This document shows positions 20,106-32,189 of a DNA stretch of 64,000 nucleotides, piece after piece. Position 1 is the stretch's first letter. Each line of letters begins with the position of its first letter. Origin of the DNA: Datura wrightii (lineage: Eukaryota > Streptophyta > Magnoliopsida > Solanales > Solanaceae); contig JASDFA010000003.1 of NCBI GenBank assembly GCA_035772735.1, forward strand, positions 55,672,501 to 55,736,500. The letters run 5' to 3'. Below the pieces are notes generated by a model. The model did no database searches, had not been told where the DNA came from, and saw only the letters and a program-made list of their open reading frames with translations. The position numbers and the translations under genes were made by a program.

Positions 20106-22937
20106 TGTTAAACCCCAGAACCCCAAAGATCAGACTCAGGAGTTGAGATGGAGAAAAACTAAAATTCTGCACCAGACCTCAATACGGGTCGTTAGGTGAC
20201 CCGTGAGGAGGGACCACGAGTCATGGGGTGACTCGTGGTCAAGGATGAAGAGTGTGGTCTGAGGGGTCACCATGGGAATGACCATGAGTCATGGTCAGGC
20301 CACACGACTCGTGGTGTCACCTGTGGCCTGGACTGGAAGTGACTAGGAAATTTTGGACAGTGGGGATCACGTGTGGTGACCACGAGTCATGGTCAGCCAC
20401 CACAATTCGTGGGGTCCCCTGATGGAAATTGGCTGTGAACATCACAGATTGAGGCAACGAGTCATGGCCAGTGAGGAAGAGTCGTTAGGTCCCTCGTTGG
20501 GACCTCCTGGCAGTCTTTTTCTGCGAAATTAGTAAGGGTCTTTTCGTAATTCCTAAGTTCCTAAAGCCTAAACTACGGCGTTTTAGCCTATGAAAGGTGG
20601 GTTTTAGAGGGGGAAACTATCCTAAAGTCTTCATTCATGCATGAAGAGAATAGAAGAGTGATAGAGATGTGATCAAAGGGTGATTCAAGGTTTTCTTCTT
20701 CAATTTTTTTCAATTCCTTTTTGTCCATTCAAGGGAGAGTAAGATTCAGTCTTAATCAGGTATATAGGGTTATGAATGGGTGATTTCTTCCACACCCATG
20801 CCCAATCCCTCTTTACAACTATGAAATTCCATGATTGATCTATGGGGTTTTTACCCAAATACATGAATTATCCATTTCTACTCATGGATATGAATTGATT
20901 ATGATTTTATTATCAAATTGTGAAGAATGGGCTAAGTTTATAATGATTTCAATTAAATTTATGTTTCTAGCCTTATGAATGTTGAAGCCCATTGATGAGA
21001 TGATCATGAAAAGTAAGATTTATGAATTGTATGTGATAATGATGAGATCTTATGATAAAAAATATGATTTGAAGCTACCCATGTTTATAATGATGTTTTA
21101 AATGAGAATTAAGTATTTCTAAGTATGATAAAGCTTTGGGCAATGCCCACATGTTAAGTTTAAATGATGATTTTCCCGAACTAAGCTTACCCCATTGTTT
21201 TGGAGCGAAGACTCCCAAACTTATATTCTAGCTTGTGGGATGTTTTGAACTTTTGATCGATCCGGGTACTTGGAATCCTATGGATGAAGACATGGTCTCT
21301 CTAGATCCCATTGAATTTGATTGGAGGAGGATCCTTATAAAGATCGTATTGATTCTTATCAAAAAAAGACAGGAGTAACCGAGGTTGTTCAAAAAATAGA
21401 AATCTTTAAAGAATTTCTAATTAAAGAAGAAATAAGATAAATAATTAATTTAGAATTCCCCGTCTTTAGAGAAAAAAACAAGAGAAAGAGGAGAATTTGT
21501 ATAAGAGTAATATATAGTTAGAAGGTTCTACTAACGGCTAAACTCGCACTGACCAACAATATGCAGGTAGATTTTCACAAAAGATTGTTGGCATGCCTCC
21601 AATAAGAAGTAGGATTAAAAAACCTATGAGACCCCCTTGTTCTAATCTTTTTCCTAAAGAGCAATCGATTACTATACTAGTGCATGCAAACTTCAATCTT
21701 AGAGAACCTTGATCCTATTGATCAGAAAGAGCTCGAGCGAGAAGGTCTGTGGGGAGTTAAGTCTTCCTATGCATAGCTTACTACATGGTTTTGGAGCAAA
21801 GGCTCCCAAGTATGTTTTCAGCTTGTGGTATGTTTTGAACTAAAGCTTCTCATATGCATGATTTCGTATTTGAGATGTATTTGATTATTGAGCTTCTTCA
21901 ATAGACGATGTTGAGCTTTGTTATATACGATGTAGAGCATATGTATGTTTTTGGGAGTATTGTCTAGCACGGAGTAGGCTATGGGTCGATCACCCTATGC
22001 CTCAGAACTACGCGCCAACGTAGGTTTATACTATTATATGACTTGGGACCTCCCTTGTGAGCATCTCTTTTCCAAATGGGCCTTCAGCTTGATATCGATA
22101 TCATGGTAGCGTCCTTAGCTCTGGCAAGGTTTTGGATGGCTCTGCCTACTTGAGTGTAATAGTCGGGACCACGTAAGCTCTATCGTGGTATGTCGGTTAA
22201 AGGACGAGTCTCCCATTGTTCCTCATGATTTCAGATATGCATATTCACTATTTATGAGATTTATGTACATGTATGTTCCTAAGCAGGTTTGACTCAACGT
22301 TCAGCTTTTACTTATAAATGTCAAAATTCAGCTTTGAGTCAATCAATTCAGTTATGATGTTATGAAGTATGTTATATCACGTTAAGAAGAGGTCATGATT
22401 TCAAAAAGAATGCATGCAAGTCCTACTCTCAGTTTTCCAATGTTATATTTTAATTAATGCATTGTCTTTAAATGATTTTACTTACTTTAGCGATTTTACT
22501 TACCTTGCATACTCGGTACATTCCACGTACTAACCGCATACTCTATGTTGTATCATTTCGTGATACAGGACCCGGCTCCCAAGCTCAGCCCCGTTCTTAG
22601 TCAATTTTCAGAGTTGGCACCTGCGTGGTTGGTAAGTCCTCATCTTTTGAGGGCTAGACTTTCAGCTTTCCTTATGTATTTTAGTTTCACTGTTGTTGAG
22701 TTAGTTATGGTCTTGTCCCATCAACTCATCATGTTTAGAGGCTTAGACTTATGTATGTATTCATTTTCGGAAGATGTATTCTAATGTTATGATTGAGTTA
22801 GACTTCCGCTAAGTTTATTATGTTGGTTCTTCTGTTTGTTGATTGCGTTAGATGTATGTTTATGCCATGCATCGACTTGGGTCCCTCGAGGTCCTTTGTC
22901 CCGTTTCTCAATCTGGGCCTCCATTCAGGTCATGACA
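20106..22937 (+). repeat. Element I 3' LTR (2.8 kb) with organelle insertion
   Basis: Starts TGTTAAACCCC and ends TCATGACA. It aligns with the 2.3 kb LTR of element A; the extra length is explained by foreign DNA at about 21247-21768. Positions 20180-20510 carry the palindromic cluster (ACCACGAGTCATGG and related words). The host words around AGCTTGTGGTATGTTTTGAAC occur twice, before and after the insertion. Confidence 0.85.
21247..21768 (+). other. accD (fragment): Organelle-derived insertion containing a plastid accD fragment
   Basis: From 21247 the sequence reads LLIDPGTWNPMDEDMVSLD and then PIEF, followed after a frameshift by DRIDSYQKKTG. This is recognisable as the acetyl-CoA carboxylase beta subunit encoded by plastid accD. 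The similarity ends near 21392. The remaining ~375 bp (to about 21768) do not match the flanking LTR and are probably also organellar, but I could not name them. The fragment is non-functional here. The first junction shares GAAC between LTR and accD, consistent with end-joining. Confidence 0.75.
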
Positions 22938-24000
22938 CGGTGCAGATGAAGGAGAGGGAGAGAAGGCCAAGAGGATCAAGATAGACAGTTTTGGGTTTTC
23001 CCAGTAGAGGTTTCGGGGTGGACATCATTAGCAGTCCCACCAGAGATCATCAACCCCAGCGCTGTCATCAGACAGTGTGCTAGCCAGGTCTAGGCGTGAT
23101 CATAGGGGAAAGAAATTAGGCTCTCAAGGTCAAAGGAGTAGGTCAGTAGAGAGAAGCATTCCATCATGTGGCAGGTGTGGTAGGAGGCACACTAGTCAGT
23201 GCTTAGCAGGTTCATAGGCATATTTTTGGTGCGGGAAGCCCGGCCATATGTTCAGAGATTGTCCAGCGGCCAGATAGGGCCATGGTAGAGAGTGTGACCT
23301 AGTTACTAGTTCAGCAGCTCCACCAGCACGCTCAGCTCAGTGAGGTGCATCCACCAGTGCATGTGGTGGTCAGCGTTAGAACAGGTTTTATGCCCTCTCA
23401 TCACATAAGGAACAGGAAGTTTCCCCGGATGTGGTCACTAGTATGCTATATGATATTTCATCTTATTTTTATTTATTGTTACATCCAGGGGCTAGTTTAT
23501 CTTTTGTGATGCCCTGTGTTTCCATTAGTTTCGGTGTCAGTCTCGAAATCGTATCATAACCTTTCTCAGTCTCTACTCCAGTCAATGACCCAGTTATAGC
23601 TCAACGGGTATATAGAAATTGCCCTGTCACAGTCCTTCAGAATGTCACGTCAACTGATCTAGTAGAGTTAGACATGACTGATTTTGATGTTATCTTTGGT
23701 ATGGATTGGTTTCATGCATGTTATGCCTTAGTAAATTCTAGAACCCATACGGTAGAGTTCCGATTTATGAATGAGCCAATCCTAGAATGGAAGGGTAGTT
23801 CAGTTATCCCTGTAGGTCTCTTTGTTTCCTACCATAAGGCCAGAAAGATGATTTTCAAGAGTTTGGTTTACCATCTAGTTCAGGTTAAGGATGCAATGTC
23901 CGAAACCCCAACTCTCCAGTCAATTCTTATAGTGTGCTAGTGTCCAGAGGTTTTCCCAAATGATCTACCAGGAGTCCCTCCTGAGTGGGAGATTGACTTT
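22938..24000 (+). pseudogene. Gag C-terminus and protease of the B-type element
   Basis: Gag C-terminal text (QMKEREREAKRIK) leads to two zinc-knuckle-like motifs. In the second (near 23220-23265) the first Cys is replaced by Tyr (YFWCGKPGHMFRDC). The protease active site near 23487 reads LLHPGASLSF: the catalytic Asp is His. The region 23674-23940 is open (MTDFDVIFGMDWFHACYAL) and stops at TAG 23938-23940 before the linker to RT. Several further stops make the gene inactive. Confidence 0.75.
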
Positions 24001-25012
24001 GGTATTGACCTTCTTCCCGATACGCATCCTATATTTAGTCCTCCATACAAAATGGCTCCATCTGAGCTCAAGGAGTTGAAGGAACAATTGAAAGATCTTC
24101 TAAATAAGGGGCTCATCAAACCTAGAAAGTCCCCATAGTGTGCACCAGTTCACTTTGTTTGAAAGAAGGATAGATCTCTTCGTATGTGCATTGTCTATCA
24201 ACAATTGAACAAGGTTACAATCAAGAACAAGTATTCACTCCCCAGAATTGATGACTTGTTTGACCAACTTCAGGGTGCTAAGTACTTCTCAAAGATAGAC
24301 CTCAGATCCAGGTATCATCAGCTCAGGGTAGGGAGAGTGACATTTCGAAGACAACTTTTAGGACTCGGTATGGTCACTATGAGTTTGTAGTTATGTATTT
24401 CGGACTAACGAATGCTCCTATAGCTTTTATTAATTTGATGAACAGGGTGTTCAAGCTATATTTGGACTTGTTCGTGATTGTCTTTATAGAAGACATTCTC
24501 ATATACTTTCAAAGCGAGGAAGAGCATGTCGCTCATTTGAGGGTTTTGCTACACACTCTCAAGTATTGCTAGATGTTTGCTAAATTCAGCAAGTGTGAGT
24601 GTTTGTTGGATTCGGTAGCATTTTTAGGCCATGTGGTGTCAAGTAAGGTGAGTAGGTGGACTCTCAAAAGATGGAAGTTGTGAAGAATTGGCCTAGACCA
24701 GTTAATCCTTCAGACATTAGGAGTTTCTTGGGTTTAGCTGGCTATTACAGGAGGTTTGTTGAAGGATTCTCATCCATTGCAGCACCTTTGACTAAGTTGA
24801 TCCAGAAGAAAGTTAAATTTCAGTGGTCAGATGCCTATGAGAAGAGTTTTTAGGAGTTAAAGACTCGACTCACATCAGCCCAGTATTGACCTTACCTACG
24901 GGTACAGATGGATTTGTTATGTATTGTGATGCCTCTAGGGTCGGTCTTGGTTGTGTGTTGATGCAGTATGGTAAGGTCATTCCATATGCCTCTAGACAGC
25001 TTAAGACTCATG
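24001..25012 (+). pseudogene. RT and truncated RNase H of the B-type element
   Basis: RT motifs are present (YQQLNKVTIKNKYSLPRIDDLF, FGLTNAP), but the catalytic box near 24480 reads FIEDILIY, so the first catalytic Asp is Glu. Stops occur at about 24136 and 24163, and TGG-to-TAG type changes are frequent. RNase H begins (YCDASRVGLG-like near 24920) and is cut at SRQLKTH (about 25010), where the sequence jumps to integrase text. Confidence 0.75.
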
Positions 25013-26067
25013 GATTTCATCACAGTGTTACCTTGCACACGTCGACAGTATGACTCTATTTAGGTGGTTATATACAGATTAATGAAAGTAGCTCATTTTC
25101 TACCGATCAAAACTACCAACTCAGCAGAGGATTATGCTAAATCGTACATTCGAGAGTTAGTTCAGTTTCATGGAGTTCCCTTGTCCATCATTTCATATAT
25201 AGGTACTCAGTTCACCTTACAATTTTGGAGATCATTTCAAAAGGGACTTGGTACTCAGGTCAAGCTTAGCACAACTTTTCACCCATAGACAAATGGTCAG
25301 GCTAAGAGGACCATTCAGACCCTTGAGGATATGTTAAGGGCATGTGTTATTGATTTCAAAGGTAGTTAGGATGATCATTTACCTCTTATCAAGTTCACTT
25401 ACAATAATAGCTACTACTCCAGCATCTAGATGGCTCCGTTTGAGGCTCTTTACAAGAGGAGGTGTAGGTTGCCCATTGGTCGGTTCGAGGTAGGTGAGGC
25501 TACATTGATCAGGACAGATTATGTTCATGAGTCCATGGAGAAGGTTCATCTTATTAGAGAAAGGCTAAAAATAGCTCAGAGTCGTCAAAAATCTTATGCA
25601 GATATTAGACGGAGAGAACTTGAGTTTGAAGTTGATGATTGGGTGTTTCTGAAGGTGTCTACCATAAAGGGAGTGATGACGTTCGGGAAGAAAGGGAAAC
25701 TTATTCCTCGATATGTTGTCCTGTACATGATTGTGAGACGTGTTGGCAAGGTGGCCTATGAGTTTTAGCTTCCCTCGGAGTTAGCTTCAGTGCATCCAGT
25801 TTTTCATGTATCTCTGTTAAAGAAGTGCCTCGGTAACCCGGCCTTAGTTGTTCCGATGGATAACATAGGCGTGAAGGATAGTCTTACCTATGTGGAGGTT
25901 CTGGTTGAGATCCATGATCGTCAGGTTTGGAAGTTGAGGAATAAGGAAGTAGCTTCTGTGAAGGTGTTGTGGAGAAATCAGCATGTTGAAGGAGCTACAT
26001 GGGAAGCTGAAGCAGATACGAAGGCTAGATACCCACATCTTTTCCCTTCCGGATCAATTCCATCTTG
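25013..26067 (+). pseudogene. Integrase core and chromodomain-like tail of the B-type element
   Basis: Starts at DFITVLPCTRRQYDSI, so the rest of RNase H and the zinc-binding part of integrase (about 750 bp compared with element I) are deleted. The catalytic context SDRGTQF reads SYIGTQF (Asp lost) and GQAERTIQ reads GQAKRTIQ (Glu lost). Positions 25430-26067 encode the C-terminal region ending in the tail LRNKEVASVKVLWRNQHVEG and a TGA at about 26066. Confidence 0.8.
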
Positions 26068-26315
26068 AGGTATATGTTTCCTCCCTATTACTCTATTCAG
26101 TCTCATGTTGAGTTCATGTCTCTAATTTTCTTTCATGTCCTTGTACTCATGTATGTTTTGTGAGTTTATTCTAGTCGTGTATTTCAATCTGGAAACAATT
26201 GCTCCGTCAGTTTTCAGTTAACAATTTCTCAGTTTTGGAGTTATAGTTCCCTCCCTTAGCCCTCCATCAGGTTTAAATCAACATTTCAGGATGAATGTTC
26301 CCAAAGGGTATATAT

Positions 26316-28586
26316 TGTAAAACCTCGGACCTCATATTAGCTTGATAAAGGAAGATAACTAAACTTGCAGGTATGGTACAGGGAGTGACGGCGTTTTTGA
26401 AGGATCATCATGGGACTAACGGCTCATGTGATGGTCGTCAGGAAGGTGATAGACCGTTAGTGGTGATGTTCAGGTTTGACGGCATGGCAGACGGCCCATC
26501 ACGTACCGGATGGTTCTAGTGACAGACTTCAGAGCAGCGATGGACCGTCGGTTGAGCTGTCGAAGGAAAATTTTCTGGACTATGGGGTGACGGTAGACCT
26601 GACAGACCGTCGAAGTCATGACAAACATCACTTGTAGCGTCATAAGGAGATTGTGTCCGACTTCACTAGTTTAGGGTGACGGCATAAATGACGGACCGTC
26701 AGAAATGTAACAGCCTGTCATGAGTGCATTGGGGTGCCCAATTGTGGAAATTTTGCTCGATTCTGAAGGGAAATGTTGTAATCTCCCATACTTTTAACTC
26801 CTATACTATGTAGTTTTAAGATCTAAAAGAGGTGTATTAAGGGAGTTTAACCTATTATTATGCATTCAACTCCCATGCATACAAGTTTAGAGGGTTCCAT
26901 TGAAATCGAGCTTATAATCCTCGAATTTTCTTCCAAATCTCTTAGGGTTTCAAAGTCAAGTTAAAATCAGTTTACCCAGGTATTTAGGGCCATGAATGAG
27001 AGCTTCCTTTCACTCTCATGCCTAAATTTCTCCTCAAGTTCAGGAATTTAAGTCTTAAACCAAGTTTATGATCCTATGGAGTTTTAACCCAAATTTATGA
27101 AATTCTCTATGATTTATTTGTGGGTCAATTCCCCTTATGTTTCAAAGCATATTAAATATTTATGGGCAGATTTTATGTACTAATTGATTATAAATTCATG
27201 ATTTCAAGTTTTAGAAGATTATGCCCAATTATGCAAGTTCATGAAAAGTAAGTCTATGATTTATGATTTCAAGTATGATGAAGTATCTAGCATATATATA
27301 TATATTTATAAATTACCTATATATGAATCTATGATTTTGACTAGTGAAGTTCATTTCAAGTATGCATAATCTTTAGATTTTGGGTAATCCCACTAAGATT
27401 TAGCATGTTTTCATGATTAAATTCAATTCTATAAATCAGCTTACCATATAGTTTTGGAGTCTATATTCCCCTATTCAACTTATGGTATGCTTGGAGCCAA
27501 GACTCCCCATATTCAGATTTTCAGACTATGCATGTAATTACATTATCAGCTTTGTTGAAAAACAATATTTTCAACTTTGTTGAAAAATGATGGAGAGCAC
27601 CTTGCATGTTTTTGGGAGCAGTGTCTAGCACCAAGTAGGCTAGGGGTACATGAAAATCTTGGGTCTCAAAACTACATGCCATCATCGGATTATCCAGTTA
27701 CTTTGAGATCTCCCTTGTGAGCTTTCCCCTACCACGAAAGGGGCCTTAGCTTGATACTGATATCATGGTAGCACCCTTAGCCCTGGAAAGGCTTTGGACG
27801 GCTCTGCCCATTTGAGTGTAATAGTTGGGATCACGTGAGCGCTATCATGATATTGTCAGTTATATGACGAGTCTCCCATTATTCCTCATAATCTCAGTTA
27901 TGCATGTTTATCTGTTATGATATTATGTTTTCATCAGGTTTGACCTAAGGATCAGGTTATCAATTTACTTATGAATCTCAGTTTCAGCTTTGGGTCATTC
28001 GATTCAGTTATGAGATCCAGTTCATGTCTATTCATATTTTCAGATATTAGTATGGAGTCTTTACTCTCAGAACCTTATGATGTTATGATTTATGATATGC
28101 ATGATTTTAGTTTTTACTTACTCAGTCTGTTTTACTTACCTTGCATACTCAGTACCTTCCAAGTATTGACCGCATACTCTATGTTGTACCGTTTCATGAT
28201 ACATGTCCTAGCAATCGAACTTAGACGCGTCGTTAGTTCATCTCTTGTTCCAGCTCAGACCCTGCCTTGGGTGAGTCCTCATCCTCCGAGGACATCCATC
28301 TTTTAGTATTGTCATGTCAGTTTGTTTCAGACTTAGAGATAGTTGGGGGCTTGTCCATCATCTCATCAGTTAGTCGAGGTTTTTCAGATATAGACTTGTA
28401 TATTCAGCTTCGGATTTAGTGTTATGTTATTACCGTTGGATAGATGTTTTGTTATTCAGACTTCCGTAATTTCAGAATTTTGTTATCAGCTTTGCTCATG
28501 TTGATTTTAGTTATCATGTTCATGCCATGGGTTGACTTGGAGAAATTTATGGTTCTAGGTTCGGGGCCTATGTTCGGGTTGTGACA
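26316..28586 (+). repeat. B-type 3' LTR (2.27 kb)
   Basis: Runs from TGTAAAACCTCGG to GGGTTGTGACA and is preceded by a degenerate polypurine tract (AAAGGGTATATAT, 26303-26315). The first 450 bp contain palindromic words such as GACGGACCGTC and GACAGACCGTC. From 26800 it aligns with 4626-6416. It contains no gene. Confidence 0.85.
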
Positions 28587-28940
28587 TCAGTCCTAGATAT
28601 GTTGGTCCTTATAGAATCCTGAGACGCATTGGGAACGTGGCTTATGAGTTGGAATTGCTTGCGGAGTTAGCATCGGTGCATCCAGTCTTCTATGTGTCTC
28701 TATTGAAGAAATGTATCGGTGATCCGACCTCGATTGTGCCTTTAGAGAATGTTAGTGTAAAGGATAGTCTCTCTTATGAAGAGGTTCCAATTCAGATTCT
28801 GGACCGTCAGGTTCGTAAGCTGAGGAATAAGGAGGTCGCTTCAATAAAAGTTTTACGGAGGAACCAGCAAGTTGAGGGAGCTACATGGGAGCTGATATAG
28901 ATATGATAACCAGATATCCTCACCTATTCCCTGCCAGCTC
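28587..28940 (+). pseudogene. Element K chromodomain-like C-terminus
   Basis: Reads SPRYVGPYRILRRIGNVAYE, then SVHPVFYVSLLKKC and LRNKEVASIKVLRRNQQVEG. It is the integrase C-terminus plus chromodomain-like tail of Tekay elements. It begins at the junction with the B-type LTR, so everything upstream is missing. One base is lost after GATWE (about 28890), giving a TAG; the normal ending (RYPHLFP) is still readable in the next frame. Confidence 0.8.
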
Positions 28941-29187
28941 AGCTTCAACATCAGGTACTAAATTCCTCTTCAGTACTCTATTCAGTTCCATGCTCATCAG
29001 CTCTATTCATGTCTTAGTGTGCACCCTAGTTGCATGAATTTAGTTAGTATGTCTATCTCAGTTTGGAGTCAGTCACTTCTTCAGTATTAAGTTCATAGTC
29101 TTCAGTTCGGGATTGCAACTCTTTCCCCAGTCTTTCCAGGATTATTTAGTCTTCATTTGGGGATGAATGTTTCCAAGGGGGAGACGT

Positions 29188-31318
29188 TGTAACACCTCAA
29201 AAGTCCCTTAGACCAAACCCAGACTCGAAATGGAAAACCAAAAAAATTTTCTCAAAATGACTGGTCAGACAAGTCATTGTCAAAGACAGAGACCCATTAA
29301 GTCGGTCATTAGTTGTCCAGTAGATTCCTCCCTTATAGTCAATGAGCGATATAACGACCCGTCGTTAGCGGGAATGAGTCGCTGAGTTTCCAGTTCTGTC
29401 AAGTCCAGAATGTTGTCAAAAATATTTTTCCAAACAACAAGCCAAATGACGAGCCATTGGGAGATGTAACGACTCATCCTAGGGAGCCGTTAGAAGAAAT
29501 CTAGAAAGGTTAGAAATCCCTCTAGTGATGACAGGTGGAATAAATGACCCGTTGTTTCTGCTAATGGGTCGTTCTGTATCATGAGCAATACAGAGAAATG
29601 AAATTTCCAGTCTGGAAACAACGATTGGAACCAATGAGTCATTGTCACAACCAATGACTCATTGTGAGTCCCGTTGGATCTGGAGAGTCAGATTTTGAAA
29701 CGGTTACCCAGGGGAATTTTTGCAAAATTCTAAGCTCCTAACTCCTGAACTACATCATATTGGGGTACGTTTTGACGAGAATTAAGGGGAATTAATCGGC
29801 ATTCTCCTCTTATTCTCTCCCAGAATTACAAGAACAGTATGTATAAGATAGAAGAACCTCTTAGGGCTAAGCTAGGGTTCCATTCAAAGAGCTGCAAATT
29901 TCAACATTTCTTCTCCAGGTATGTGGGATTTCAACAAGGGTTATCTTTTCACCCTTGTGTCCCAAAAGTTTTTAGAAAACATTGATATCTCAATCCCCTA
30001 GGAAAATAATATCTTAGAGTTTTTTTCATTTATGAGTTCCCTTATTACTTCAATATTCTCAAGTCTCCTATGATTTCTAGTATGTGATATTCACGGTTTT
30101 ACAATTTAGTTACAAATGATACTTTTATGACATATTTTCATATGTTTCAAGTTCAGTTATATAAATAGATATTTTGCAGCTATAGGGCATTGAGTTTAGC
30201 ATGAATTTATATTTCAGTCTTTGTGATTCTATCATGATTTCAATATATAGATGTTCATAGCATAATTAGTATTTTCAGTTCTTAGGCTCTCAGAATACTA
30301 TCAGATAAAGTTTCTGACTTAGCTTTAAGAACCCTAGATTTTTTAGCTATCGATAAATTATTAGTAAACTGATCATCTGGGAGTAGTTCTTAGCACTAAG
30401 CCTATCTAGGTTCAGCGCATCCAGGACCCAGAACTACGTGCCACCATAGGTTATTAGCTCGAACGGACATCAGTTTTAGTGATCACATCAGTCATGCCTT
30501 TATGCCTTGGCAAGGTATATTGGGTCCTATCGATGGGACATATACGTCGAACTTCACATTTATCTCACGTAGTTATATGTCGGTTAATAGGCTCTCCCAT
30601 CATTTAGTACAGTTACAGTCTCAGTCATAGTTACAGACTCTATTTTTAGTACGTGTACATGACCTTTAAATCAGTTTTTACTGTACTTTATTATGTATTG
30701 TCAGACTACTACGTTGCATTGATATTTATGCATCTTAGTAAGGGTCACGGTACTTCAATTCAGTTATGCATTTTAGTACAGCTTTTTAGACTATCAGTAT
30801 GTTCTATATATTTCAGTTTCATATCTCATATACTCAGTACATTCAAAGTACTGACTGCATACTTCTTATGCTATATCATTTTATGATATAGGATCAGGCT
30901 CTCAGGCTCAGCAACGGGGTTAACTTCTCCTTCAAACTTATTGCAGCAGAGTTCTACTGGTGAGTCCTCATCTTCCAAGGACCAGAGTTCTCATTTTCAG
31001 CTATTTTCATTTTCAGTTTTCAGACATTAGAGTTATCTGGGGGTTTGTCCCAGCAACTTATCAGTTTTCTTTCAGAAGGCTTTTAGACATAGTATGTTAG
31101 TTTTAGCTCGAGTTCCAGTGTTTGATTAAATTTCAGTATCTTATCATATGTTCTCTACATATAAAAGTATTTGGTTATTGTTTATAAACAGCTTCCACTT
31201 AAAATCCTTTAACAGCAGTTCAATCATAATAGAGTTAGGCTAGACCAGGGGTTAGCTTGAAGCCATTCGTGGTTCTAAGCACTGTGTCTCTTCCAGGGTG
31301 TAGACTCGGGTCGTGACA
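29188..31318 (+). repeat. Element K 3' LTR (2.13 kb)
   Basis: TGTAACACCTC to GGGTCGTGACA. Positions 29260-29680 carry palindromic motifs (ACGACTCATCC, GACCCGTCGTTAGC). It is followed by minus-strand Athila-like sequence (H) without a second internal region, so K appears to sit in H; the matching target duplication would lie left of K. Confidence 0.85.
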
Positions 31319-32189
31319 CTCAGACTATCTTTGGATCAAAAGCTTTGGAGGTCACACAACAAAGAGAATAGGCTCCTTTTGTGGCTAAGAAGAAAATTAA
31401 GGCTTACAGCTCAACGAAGTTAACCAGGGATAATGTTAAAGAAGGTACAACAACAGTGGACAAAATGGGTTTTTCAAAGAAATTTCGTAATCACAACTCA
31501 CCTCTTTGGAAACTAGCTATCCTATACACACTTAGGCAAGTTTAAGATGTTACACTATGTAGAAAACATAACAATTCATGCTCACCCCTCATGGCATCAT
31601 GATCTGAGTCAGTTTCTTATGGCCACATATCCACACAATTAAATTGAATGAATTCTTTCATTATTAAGCCCTAAGATTTTTCCTTGAGTCAAGTTAAAGA
31701 ACCTATGTGTCTCTTATGAAATTCTCACTTCTTATGCAGTCACGATGACCACTTCATTGCTTCTAGCTTACCTCTAAGTGGAGTATCTGGAGCACACAAG
31801 TGGTGTTTTTGACTTCATCCTAAAAAATAAAAAATATTGTAACTAATTTTCTCTTAAGACAATTGTCATCCATCCATCATTGGAAATGGTCACAACTCCT
31901 ATGACGAACATTAAAAAAAATTTGACTCTCAATTAACAAAACAAAAACAACTAGAGATGAACAAGCACATAACAAAGCATCAGTTTTCAACAATCATCCA
32001 CATACTAATGATTACAGAGCAAGCTACTAATACAGAAGTTTGACAACTATTTCTACAACCCACTACAATTTTAGCAAAGATAGAAAAAATAGGAAATCTA
32101 TTTTCTGCACCCCACACTTAAACAGTGCACTATCCCCAGTGCACAAACATATCATATCAAGTAGGGGGAGAAAAAAAACTTTTTGTTCC

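Larger units (their letters stand above)
15463..22937 (+). mobile_element. Element I: Tekay chromovirus, 5' end missing
   Basis: Starts abruptly in gag (MSQNGNAAVAQV) directly after element C, then runs through protease, RT, RNase H, integrase and chromodomain-like tail to a polypurine tract and a 3' LTR. The 5' LTR, primer site and gag start are absent. Its LTR is of the same type as element A's and differs from B's, so it is not simply the continuation of B. Many stops and frameshifts make it defective. Confidence 0.8.
22938..28586 (+). mobile_element. Distal half of a Tekay element with B-type 3' LTR
   Basis: Begins in the C-terminal part of gag right after the LTR end of I and continues through protease, RT, a large internal deletion, integrase, chromodomain-like tail and a 3' LTR (26316-28586). 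That LTR is of the same type as the broken 5' LTR at 4626-6416. The simplest reading is that this is the right half of element B, split by C, I and associated rearrangements. The middle of gag is missing, so deletion must also have occurred. Confidence 0.65.
28587..31318 (+). mobile_element. Element K: 3' end of another Tekay element
   Basis: Begins directly after the B-type LTR in the middle of a pol C-terminus, then has a polypurine tract (AAGGGGGAGACGT, 29175-29187) and an LTR (29188-31318). The B-type element therefore most likely inserted into K; K's left part is not visible. Confidence 0.75.

Noticed and set aside
21393..21768. Naming the second half of the organelle-like insertion as a specific plastid or mitochondrial gene
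   Set aside because: I could not recognise it reliably on either strand; only the first ~145 bp are assigned.
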